64,000 nucleotides of DNA. Source: Pseudoips prasinana (Eukaryota; Arthropoda; Insecta; Lepidoptera; Nolidae). Position 1 is the stretch's first letter; every line of letters starts with the position of its first letter. The DNA lies in assembly GCA_951640165.1 (NCBI GenBank), contig OX621255.1, forward strand, positions 8,370,001-8,434,000, written 5' to 3'. This document shows positions 34,386 through 44,570 of the stretch, piece by piece. The translations under genes and the position numbers were made by a program. The notes under the pieces are model-generated. The model saw only the letters and a program-made list of their open reading frames with translations. It did no database searches and was not told the origin of the DNA.

Positions 34386-34825
34386 TTTATATATCATCAT
34401 ACATAATTTTAAAACAGCTATAATTTTCAAAATGATAATAATTAAAATATTGCAGTCAGCAACTTTTAAAGTCAATATCGTTTTAACCGCTGCTGGCCAT
34501 ACAAAAAATGTTGAAAATTTATTCGTTCACAAGTGTTAGTTTCACAAGGGAACCAAAGTTGGCTACCCGTCAATAGAATTGGATTAAACCCCTATTACTT
34601 ACAAATCCGTTGCGTACGTGTTCGGAGTTTGTTGACCGCGTGTCGGATAGTTTGTATGGTAATCCGAAACTTGTGTGAGTACAGACAAATAGGAGAAGGG
34701 AACGAGTTTTTGTTTAACAAAACATTGATTGTGATTTCTTTTTCCTTGTAATCACTATTCTAGTTAGAGTTATCAGACTCTTTATAGTCTTCCGCATTTA
34801 AGGAATCTGATATCTTCAAATATTT

Positions 34826-35195
34826 GTTGGTTTAGCGGTTAGTGACCCAGACGACTAAGCCAGAGGTCGGGGGTTTGATCCCCTTGCAGAACAAATCTTT
34901 TTGTGATTGTATGGTGACGTCATAGAATATCATCACCCCATGTCATCATGTGAGGGGGCGTAGAAATCGTCCAAGGGAATACCTACCAGACAACGGGCAG
35001 CAGCGTTTTTCTGTGAACTATCGCCAATCCGTCTGCCAAGCGTGGCGATTATGGGATATCCTCCCCATTCTTTTTAAAGCTATGGACGTACTTTAGCTGA
35101 CATTATGTTGTATTTAGAAATATTTAAGTATGTTTATCAGTTGTCTGGTTGCCATAATATGTCTAGTGAGGGATCAGATGGCGGTACGTTAGTAA
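34826..35195 (+). repeat. Family M SINE with tRNA-like head, followed by SINE family 2 tail
   Basis: TTGGTTTAGCGGTTAGTGAC (A box) and GGGGGTTTGATCCCC (B box) precede the family M body (AGAATATCATCACCCCATGT, GGGGGCGTAGAAATCGTCC, GTGGCGATTATGGGATAT). This copy shows that family M is a tRNA-derived SINE. From about 35115 a family 2 tail follows (TCAGTTGTCTGGTTGCCATA, GGATCAGATGGCGG). Confidence 0.75.
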
Positions 35196-35978
35196 TCCCA
35201 AAATATTTCAGACTTTTGAAATATAATATTGGTTGAGATGGCATGGATTGAGAGATATGGATTAATAGTATATTGTTGCTTCGAGCGCAAACTGAGTTAT
35301 TAATGCACGAGCGTTATGTTGGTACTAAATTAAAACGAGTGCTTTAGAAAGTTGCGAATTCTACTTTTCTTAAAACAACCAATCTATCTATCGTGATAAA
35401 ATATGCCTACTCAAAATGAAAACTAAGTTAATCTTGCTAAATATGAAGTATCAAAGTTTAACGATAGTTCGTAATTTATTTTCATCCAGTCGTCCTTTTT
35501 TTTTAATGCAATTGATTTTATTCGTCTGATTTTTATTTTCAGCCAGTATCTTTTTGATCGAATGCTTAACGTTTTATATTAAACTAATGGGGTACATTAG
35601 ACTTCTGTGGTAAATTTATATTAAAATATAATTTAAAAAAACAGTGCATTCATGAAAAACTGTGCACCCACTCAGATTTTATATAACATTTCTGCGCTAT
35701 TTTGATTCTAGGCAAAAAATTGGTCGTTTGTGATCAGCTTTGCAGCGGTTAATGATAACATTACTGCATAGATGAAAGAAGAAGTTTTATTTAACTTGAA
35801 TTATTATTACCCGTACTGGGCTTATTACGTAAATGTTACAAGTTTCCACTATTTATCCCGTAAACTGGTGAATACATTGTATTCTATAGACATAAGCCTT
35901 GTTTCTCCCAGGTATAAGCAGATACAAAGATTTCCTACTTGATTCTGTACAGCTTTGTTAAACATCATCTTGTTTCAG

Positions 35979-36131
35979 GTATACAGAGCAGTGAGCTGCT
36001 ACTACATGGTGGAATCAAGAACAGTGTACCCCAACTTCTGGCGCGTCATCAACCTCATCCATATCCTGCTCATCCTGGCGCATTGGTTTGGCTGCTTCTA
36101 CTTCTTACTCTCAGAAGCTGAAGGATTTCAG
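35979..36131 (+). CDS. Cngl: Cyclic-nucleotide-gated channel, exon (S4-S5 region)
   Basis: A 153-bp exon (51 codons, phase 0/0) between CTTGTTTCAG and CAG|GTTAGA. It encodes VYRAVSCYYMVESRTVYPNF, WRVINLIHILLILAHWFGCF and YFLLSEAEGFQ. The ESRTxYPNxxRxxN motif and the HWxxCxYF S5 helix are hallmarks of CNG channels (vertebrate form: RTNYPN...IHWNACVFY). It follows FLK of the 19963 exon and leads into GDWVYP of the 52764 exon. The two frames that overlap it extend into intron sequence and have no start of their own. Confidence 0.93.
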
Positions 36132-37336
36132 GTTAGAATTTGTATTACAATCATGAATACACTCTGGAACTCATAGAATTGACGTTAACTTATACTACGC
36201 CGTAGCAAGTATTACACAAGTCCGTAGCTCTTTTAGCTGGCTTTGATACTCGCCACATCGCTTGATCTCTTTCCAAGTTGCGTAGCATACTACGCAAGCT
36301 AAGACTATATACAATTTAATGAATACCGGAAAACGTAAACTGATACTAGGGTTTATCCGTATTTTAATGTATGTATCTAAAAGCACGGATTTGGCAGTGC
36401 GAACATTATCATGTCACTATTTTCACCAGATTTAAAAGAGTTAACAACCACTTAATGCAGCGCGATTGAAACATTTTTCTATTATATCTATTATATATTA
36501 TTTTTAGCTATCATTTAAACTATAAAAGTTCTCCTGTTTTTAACATGCTCTTGATTGTTTGTTTGTAGAAGCTGTTTTTATCCAGTAAACTTTTATAAGA
36601 TTCGGTTTAAATATTGCTAAGGATTCCAAATCATGTTACTTAGTTTAAAATCTTGACCAAGTAAGGTGATCTTTTTGTTAACTCTCGACAAATAGCTATT
36701 TTATTTAACCAACCTAACACTACACTGGTAGAATTGATGAAGGTTTTGGCAGGAGGCCATTAAATTAAGCAATATGTCAATGGCAAATAATACAATTACT
36801 TCTCATGTTCTATGATATATTTTTGTCGTATTTTCTTTTAAATTCCTGTTAATCCCAAAAGCTATAAAATTCTACAGCTATATTCTATTTTTAAAACCGT
36901 TTTGGTCGAATGCGTTCATTCAATATGAAACTAAAAGAACTTTTTTGTAACATTTTTTTGTAACGTTTAGTTTTATAGCATTTTCCACAACCATTGTAAT
37001 GATTTTCCAATTTTGGATTATACAAAAAAACTTTATTTTCGTTTTGTATAACCCTAAACTGGAAAATGTGATAATGTATTTTGATACATTTTTATTCTAA
37101 TCATTAACAAGGTGCATATAAATGTTGTTTTCACCAAGACGAGATTATTTCAAGCCAGACACAAGCGTGTCCCGGATTCGATTCCGATTCGATTTTGATT
37201 TCAAGGCGAATGACTTAAAGAGTATGTTTTATTTTTTATATACTGTAGACACGGGTCTCATCGCGATAAATATTTAGGTAAATCATTACCTTGTTTACCC
37301 GACGTTTCGGCATGGATTGCACCAGCCGTGGTCACG

Positions 37337-37627
37337 GGTCGACTGGTGTGGCTCGGCAGCGTCGTCTCCGTGAAGCTCGGGTATCGGTATCTACCCTCGC
37401 ATGGTCTTGATATTTTTTATTTTCCTTTACGAAACTGTCGGTACACACGACACTAATGACATCAGCGCCCGGGCGCACTACGTTGGTTACGCGACGATGG
37501 CACTTCGTTATTAGAGGATTCCAAGATGGTGAGAGGCGGTATCCGTCTTCCCGGTTGAAATTGATATGTTTCTTTATTGTTCTTAAAATACTAGTGGCTA
37601 TGTGGCGTTTTTCGACATCTCTAAATT
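37337..37627 (-). pseudogene. Penelope-like element, C-terminal fragment
   Basis: The - strand reads, without stops, FRDVEKRHIATSILRTIKKH, INFNREDGYRLSPSWNPLIT and KCHRRVTNVVRPGADV, to a TGA at about 37337. The INFNREDGYRLSxSWxP block lies after the GIY-YIG endonuclease of insect Penelope-like retroelements. The following untranslated part (37200-37336) contains CCCGACGTTTCGGCATG, another common sequence of these elements. The frame has no ATG because it is a 5'-truncated fragment. The reverse transcriptase is absent. Confidence 0.75.
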
Positions 37628-38559
37628 AGTTTATATATTTTGTATTTAGTTTATATTTTATAAGACAAATAAAAATTAAATTAAAAAATTAGAAGAAGAA
37701 CATCGCGATTGATGATATGTCTGTATAATACCTAGATAATATGCTATGGGTACCTGTGTCTATCTAAATATCTATGTGTGTTTGCAATAAAGCGAGATAC
37801 AAAAAGAGTTGTTACATTATATACCAAAATTTCCAGTTTCATCAAAAAAATCTTGGAACTTGTAAGTTGCAACAATAACTTGGAAGGTGGATACTTTCTT
37901 TCGTAAAATCATTTGTACAAGTATTGTAATATTCGTCTTGCCTACTTACGCAAGACAAGGCAAAAAGGCTGGACACTAGAAAATTTCAATCTCGTTTACT
38001 TTCACGTCTTTGCTATGTCTCGTAATATTATGGGATCACTTTATTCACAAGATTACTTTCTCTTAAACGAAATCTTCTCTTAAAATTCTGCACGATCAGC
38101 ATCAAATACATACTCTGATCATATTCACATAGAATCCCAATTGAATTGAGATTTTTATGAATCAAATCAATGAAGCAAAATGAAATCATATTGAATTCGA
38201 TCTACTTACATGTTATATACGAAGCATACTTTAGATGATACCTAGTATTATATTATATTTTTTTGGGCTAAAGTAAGAACATCTTATGTTCTCAGTCCAA
38301 TTCTATTTGACGTAATAAAAATGAATATTCAAAATATTTCGTCGGACTTACATTCATAAGCTCGAAACCTTCAGCTATTTATGACTGCTTGCGGGTCTTA
38401 TATACAGTATATTAGAATTCAATTCAATACATTTTATTTAAGATAAGCCTAAACAAATTGCCAACCAGGTTTTTATGCAACATAAAATAAATGCTTGATT
38501 AAGATGCCTTTTGACTGTGTCGCGTGACGGCGTCATAGCATAGATCTATTTTGTTTTAG

Positions 38560-38815
38560 TAGTAGGCAAATGCTTGCTTTTCACGCCGGAGGTCGTGGGT
38601 TCAATTTTCACCCAGGACAGATATTTGTGTGCATCAACATATCTGTTTGCCCTGTGTCTGGGTGTGTAATATCTATATAAGTATGTATTTACAAAAGAAC
38701 ATTTGTATATGTATTAAATCTATTATCTGGTTTCAATAGTACAAGCTATTGTTAGTTTGGGATCGGATTGGATGTGTGAATAATGTCCCGGAATATTATA
38801 AAAAACAGAATATTA
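38560..38815 (+). repeat. SINE family 2, nearly complete
   Basis: Head AATGCTTGCTTTTCACGCCG and GTGGGTTCAATTTTCACCC (B box); body TGTTTGCCCTGTGTCTGGGT, AAGTATGTATTTACAAAAGA and TTTGGGATCGGATTGG. Confidence 0.8.
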
Positions 38816-38904
38816 TTATTGTCAGGCATGACATCTTGATTCGTCCTGTGTGGCGGTCGAATGGATTAGCAGTCAGTGACACTATCCAGTCATAGATGAG
38901 AACT

Positions 38905-39110
38905 AGAGTACCTCATGTCAGCCAAATTACGTCCACTGCTGGACAAAAGCGTCCCCAAAGAATGGGGGGTCATAATCGCCACGCTTGGCAGACGGATTGG
39001 CGATCACGGTTGGATGGTCATAGTTCACAGAAACGGGACGATTTCCACACCCCCTACGGGATGAGATGGGGTGATCATATTCTTCGCCATCACCACACAT
39101 CGAAACTACC
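38905..39110 (-). repeat. SINE-like repeat, family M
   Basis: Reverse complement: CATAATCGCCACGCTTGGCA, GGTCATAGTTCACAGAAACG and GATGAGATGGGGTGATCATA. Ends at TCAGCCAAATTACGTCCACT. Confidence 0.8.
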
Positions 39111-39454
39111 TATAAATAGATAAGTAACGTATATTCTAATAGATATGGAAATACTTGTATGCCCTTGTCAATCTGTACCTTTCATGAAGGTCATTCCCCA
39201 AATGGCCAACCCAAAGTCCCTCCCTTACCGCGATTAACGGATTAAATCAAAGTGATTTCGGTTTATCGGCCACATTACTCTCAATTGGAATCGTTAAACG
39301 TATCTTTTTCAATACATTCAAAGATATTTGACATGTAATTTAAGTTGAAGCAATAATCGTACAAGGTGTAACGTAAATAGTGGATGAAACTTAAGGAGCT
39401 TAATTTAACAATGAAACTGAACGACGTATAAACCTTCAACTTGCAAAGACGAAT

Positions 39455-39765
39455 GTAGTCACAAAGATAGAAAAAGGTATGCTGAGATAGTTTGGGCATT
39501 TAGAAAGGATGAATGAAAGAAGATTTACAAAAGAAGTTTACCTGGCCCGTGTGAATGAGACAACCGGAAGAAGATGACCTCGTAGGACATTTTCTGACCA
39601 AATCAGAGACGTTCTCAAGAAAGGCCAGGTCAGAAGTACCCTAAACCGGTGAGCATGTATGAAGAATATAATGACAGTAAACGAGGCAAAAGAGGTGTGC
39701 AAATGGAAATCCGTTGTCTCTGCCTACCCCTCTGGGAAACAGGCGTGAATTTATGTATATATGTA
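39455..39765 (+). pseudogene. RTE-type LINE (family of 44571), 3' fragment
   Basis: Runs parallel to 45820-46145: ATGAATGAAAGAAGATTTAC, TTCTGACCAAATCAGAGACG, GAATATAATGACAGTAAACG and GGGAAACAGGCGTGAATT. It is missing the CAAAGATCGTGA block and carries stops (for example AGATGA in place of GGAAGA). An old truncated copy. Confidence 0.85.
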
Positions 39766-40147
39766 AGCGAAAAAGACAAAAGCCGATCGTGCATTATCAG
39801 CTGGTCGTTGATTAGCTGACGCATTTGGTATGGATAGCCACAAAAAGTTTGTATTTAACTAACTATCCTATAATAGCTCTCCTTCAATTTCCTCCACTAT
39901 CCATGTAAAAGGTACCTTGTATATCAGTAAACTGCATTTTCAATTTGGATTTGATGTGATCTCAGAATGTTTTTTTCAATTCTAGGGTAGAATGATCTGG
40001 AAATTTTTACTTAATACTATACTTGTATGTCATCCGAATTATGTAGATATGGACAGATTATAGTTAGGCTCCTAATCCTTATCAGTAATAGACTTAGACT
40101 TAGGTTAATGTATTTTTGATAAAGTTATATTTACGACGATTATAACT

Positions 40148-40860
40148 TAAAGTGAATGCGTTATTTCCTCCCAACCGCCACTAAACCCCCACTTGCTGAA
40201 TCTCTTCTTTTCCCCATCCTTCACAATGCTATTGCCAGTTATCTTGACCTTACATTACTTGATAAACTCGAGTGCCTCCAAAATTTCTATATTAGATTTG
40301 TATTTGGATCCCGCAAATACAAACACGTCTCCGAATTCCGTAAAAAGCTTGAGTGGTTATCAATCCGACTTCGCCGTAATTCTTACATACTTTGTCTCCT
40401 GTACAATATTCTGTTTACAGCTCCCTTCCTTCGCCTAAAGTAACGGGTTGAATCCATTTGTGTTACAAATATAGGTCTTTGAGAAAATGAGAGAACTTAA
40501 AAATAACATAACCCAAGTACATGTAGTATGTACCCAAGAATAGGTACCTTATTTAAACACTCTGTACACCGGCAACTACCCGTGACTGTATCCTTTCTCC
40601 TGTTTCCTAAGTAGGTTGTCTGGAAGAGATCAAATTTTAGTGATAAGACCGCCAATTGTACTGTTCTCTTTATGTGTATTGTTCTTGTACTGATTAATAT
40701 TTTGGTGTACAATAAAGAGTTTAATAACCCAGTGCACTCTACAGATATTTTTGATGAATGGTTTTCTGTCCAAGCAGCTCGGCTATGGAATTTACTTCCT
40801 GTAGAAATTAGGCGTGCACAAACACTAGCTTCTTTTAAAGTTTTGTACATCATAAGAATA
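40148..40860 (+). pseudogene. Jockey/CR1-like LINE, 3' part of ORF2, broken
   Basis: The frame 40156-40443 reads LFPILHNAIASYLDLTLLDK, LECLQNFYIRFVFGSRKYKH and VSEFRKKLEWLSIRLRRNSY, the region after the RT domain of a jockey/CR1-like LINE. After a stop at 40443 and a gap, a second frame (about 40735-40850) reads DEWFSVQAARLWNLLPVEIR and RAQTLASFKVL, the C-terminal end. The segment between does not align with the expected protein, so it holds an indel or insertion. The frame on the opposite strand at 40497-40853 is a shadow. Confidence 0.8.
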
Positions 40861-41396
40861 CATACAGTGATATATTACATAGACAAGTTGCACAAAGGGC
40901 GGCTTTATTGTATAACGACATCTCTTCCAGACAACCTTACGATAGATAGGAGTTGTACATTAACCAATCGCAGTAGGTGTGCAACAAGAGATTTACCGGA
41001 GCTGTGGTATATCCATAAATGAAATAACGGTACATATCAACGGTTAAAACCATTACAAATTTAATAACGAAATAAGAAAATATACTTTACTTAATGCATC
41101 ATAAATTATACAGACAGACAGTGTTCCCTTAATAGATTTGTGAAAGCTAATTCTTGATATAAGATCATCAATGACTTGTTGATTAAAACAGGGTATATAT
41201 TTTGCTGTATTTTTTATCCTTTCTCAAATACAGCATAAACGTACAAAATACATAATTTATTTCTTTTATTTTTTACCTTGAAATTTCAGTCAATAACTAC
41301 TTTAAAATACACACTACAAACAGTTTCAAAGAAACAAACGTTTAACAAAACAAATAATCTCCATAAACCAGTGCTGTGATTACTTATCAATTTGAT

Positions 41397-41517
41397 AACA
41401 TCGTAGAATTGGCAATCACCACGCTTCGTGTTTTTCGAGAGCTAATTTATATTTTATATATATATAAATTAGCTCTCGAAAAACACGAAGCGTGGTGATT
41501 GCCAATTCTACGATGTT
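41397..41517. repeat. Perfect palindrome, 56-bp arms, 9-nt loop
   Basis: Left arm 41397-41452 (AACATCGTAGAATTGGCAAT...) and right arm 41462-41517 are exact reverse complements, with loop 41453-41461. The inner end is AT-rich (TTTATATTTTATATATATAA). The arm has no open frame. Confidence 0.95.
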
Positions 41518-42557
41518 ACTATATATATATTTTAATTCATATAGTTTTTAATTTTTAATTGCAAATTTCAAATTAATTTCAATTAATGTCAAGTATGATT
41601 TGTTACTTAGTTACAAACTGTATACAATTTAATAGGGGACAATAGTCTTTAAATGAATAGAACGATGTTCTTCATGGGTTTTAGCGAGACTCTAAAAAAG
41701 TAATATTTAAAACGTGTTCTTCTACGGTGTTCTTAAATTCGTCCGTACTGGCAGCAATATATCGCAGCAACTGCTAGCGATTTGAAATTGAGAATAGTAT
41801 TAAGTAGTCATAGTTCATAGCCAACGTTTTTTGAAATTTTAAAAATATTTAAGTTATTTTCACCTTAAAGTACCGAGATGCGTCAACATTTATTTTACTG
41901 CACAGTGTTTACTTTAGGTTTTGTGCGAACAAAAACCACCTTACCATAATAATGTGTATCCACAAATGTATTAAAATTAAATGGGGGATAACCGTCTTTT
42001 TATTATAAAATTAGTATAATATTGTACACTATCGTTGTGTTATTCAATTCTGAACTTTTTAAAATTCCTTTAATCAACAATTTTATAGTTAGTAGTGTAT
42101 ATTTTTCATACATCTTACAAGGATACTAAACGTATAGTGCATTAGACGAAATCACAATTGCCTTTTTTAAAAGAACTTCGTGCGTACTGACGTAGTGGGA
42201 ATACGAATAAGAGATAAGAATATTTGCCTCTGACGAGACTCGAAATCTCCAGCGCTACCACACAATGTAGGATTATCATTTCATTGCGTTATCACAGGTT
42301 TAGTAACATAAAACTAAATTTCAGCTCTTATCTTAATCGAAAGCAATTTCTTAAAGCTTTTCTTAAAGTTTCTTCATCACTCCTGCTGGCTGGGACTGAT
42401 CTTGACTTGCGTCGTATATACATATATAGCCACAATAGAATTGGAGAAGGAATTGATCTCATGAGGACTGAATACCTAAGTAATATCATAACTGATTCAA
42501 CATAATATTATTTCATATATAGGTATCCGTAGCAAAGTAGACTAATAATATATTTTA

Positions 42558-42800
42558 CTAGCAGCTGTGCCCCACAGTTTTACCCGCGTTAAACTTTATA
42601 AATTACTTGCAGTGCCCCGCGGTTTTACCCACGTTAAACTTTATAAATTATAGCCTATGTGTTAATCCAGGGTGCCAGCTAACTCCATACCAAATTTTAT
42701 TAAAATCCCTCCAGCCGTTTAGATTGGAAGAAGTAACAAACATACACACTCACACAGTCACATACCTACTCACAAACTTTCGACTTTATAATATTATTAC
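42558..42800 (-). mobile_element. Helitron-like element, family A, with duplicated 3' end
   Basis: A|CTAGCAGCTGTGCCCCACAG is followed at about 42605 by a second 3'-end unit (TTGCAGTGCCCCGCGGTTTT). The rest contains GCCAGCTAACTCCATACC and CTTTCGACTTTATAATATTA. Confidence 0.7.
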
Positions 42801-42864
42801 TAGGAGTAGGAAGTAGGATGTATCCGTAGCATGGTAGACTTAAAATTAGTAATTTTATAGATAA

Positions 42865-44182
42865 CTAGCTGGTGCCCGCGACTTCGTCCGCGACAATTTT
42901 GAATGATAACCAATATAACTACTTATTTCTAGCTAAATTTAAAAATATAACTTTCAAAAGAAATAAGCAATATAAATTAAAGAAAACCTGACCTATAAAT
43001 AACCTAGCTATGAAATAAACTAAAGACTACTTGCTACTGTCATTTAAAAAAATTACCCGATGTCATCCATTGTCCTTAAGAAAAGTCAGTAAGTCAACTA
43101 AAGTAAAATAATAATCAACGATGCATTAATCACAAAGGTAACTCCCATTCGATTAGGTTTACCCGACCTCTAAGTAATATTAATGCAAAATTTGAAGTTA
43201 AACCATGCAGTGCTTTTTGAGTTTAGCCCGGACAAACAGACAAAAATTCTAAAAACTATATTTTTGGTTTCGATATCGATTGTAGATCACGCCACAAGTA
43301 TCCTTTTTAAAAAATTTTCAATGTACAGTTTTGACTTTCCTACGATTTTATTATATGTATAGATAAGATCACAGCTCCTCCCCAGTAGGTGACAGCGTGA
43401 TAATATGTAGCCTATATGTTGACCCGATCTCTTAGTAATATTAATGCAAAATTTGAAGTTAATCCATGCAGTCGTTTTTGAGTTTAGCCCGGACATACAT
43501 ACAGACAAACAGACAAAAATTCTAAAAACTATATTTTTGGTTTCGATATCGATTGCAGATCACGCCCCAAGTATCCTTTTAAAAAAATATTCAATGTACA
43601 GTTTTGACTTTCCTACGATTTTATTATATGTATAGGTAAGATCACAGCTCCTCCCCCGTAGGTGATAGCGTGATAATATATAGGTTATATGTTGACCTGA
43701 CCTCTAAGTAATATTAATGCAAAATTTGAAGTTAATCCATGCAGTAGTTTTTGAGTTTAGCCCGGACATACATACAGACAAACAGACAAAAATTCTAAAA
43801 ACTATATTTTTGGTTTCGATATCGATTGTAGATCACGCCACAAGTATCCTTTTTAAAAAATTTTCAATGTACAGTTTTGACTTTCCTACGATTTTATTAT
43901 ATGTATAGATAAGATCACAGCTCCTCCCCAGTAGGTGACAGCGTGATAATATGTAGCCTATATGTTGACCCGATCTCTTAGTAATATTAATGCAAAATTT
44001 GAAGTTAATCCATGCAGTCGTTTTTGAGTTTAGCCCGGACATACATACAGACAAACAGACAAAAATTCTAAAAACTATATTTTTGGTTTCGATATCGATT
44101 GCAGATCACGCCTCAAGTATCCTTTTAAAAAAATATTCAATGTACAGTTTTGACTTTCCTACGATTTTATTATATGTATAGA
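42865..44182 (-). mobile_element. Helitron-like element built of 273-bp tandem units (family B)
   Basis: In reverse orientation it starts A|TCTATACATATAATAAAATC (44182) and ends with a hairpin block CGCGGACGAAGTCGCGGGC and CAGCTAG|T (42868-42865). Between lie one partial (43162-43362) and three complete units of 273 bp (about 43364-43636, 43637-43909, 43910-44182). Each unit holds the family B body (GTTGACCCGA, TAATATTAATGCAAAATTTG, AACTATATTTTTGGTTTCGA). Units alternate between two types, CACGCCACAAGTATCCTTTT and CACGCC(C/T)CAAGTATCC, giving a 546-bp higher-order period. The short frames inside are repeat copies, not genes. Confidence 0.8.
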
Positions 44183-44570
44183 TATAATCAGAACCAATGC
44201 GTAACAACAAAATTACACAATGCTTTTGTTTTTCCTTCAAACCGTCCTTGTGCTCAATGTATGTCTTATTCATAAAATGAAATGGTAGATGCTTTAAAAT
44301 TTTATCGTGTACTCGTTAAAAGTGTGTTATTGTTATATCTCATTGCGTCGCATCGTCGGGTTCAGGAATACATTTCGTTTTTATTAAAACGTGTCTTGAC
44401 ATTTCTGTCAATCTAAAGCACCTGTATAGGAAAGTCTACTTTCATAAGTTATAAAGATACAAGCTTCATATTGAATTTATAAAGAACGTGCAGATCCATC
44501 GTTTTCAATGAAGTCACCTAGTATCCTCCAATATTCATCACGCAATAATTAAACTCCAGAATTTAAACAT

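Larger units (their letters stand above)
20104..35978 (+). other. CNG gene intron, 15.9 kb, filled with repeats
   Basis: Donor GTGAGT at 20104 and acceptor TTGTTTCAG at 35970-35978. It contains the repeats listed separately. Parts without a recognised element include 20835-21110, 21660-22210, 22377-22700, 24546-24898, 25880-26267, 27100-27540, 28120-29850 (very AT-rich, with T runs near 28200-28350), 32871-33260, 33340-33830 and 35200-35970. No further exon was seen. Confidence 0.8.

Noticed and set aside
41397..41517. Rho-independent terminator
   Set aside because: Eukaryotic intron context and 56-bp perfect arms do not fit a bacterial terminator.
42224..42505. 93-codon + strand frame
   Set aside because: No family features; the sequence could be old transposon, but nothing supports a gene.
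43287..44181. Several identical 63- and 73-codon open frames as a gene family
   Set aside because: They are the same frames repeated by the 273-bp tandem units of a Helitron-like element and follow the unit period exactly.
43162..44182. CRISPR-like array
   Set aside because: Units are 273 bp without spacer/repeat structure, in an insect genome; explained by tandem duplication within a Helitron-like element.
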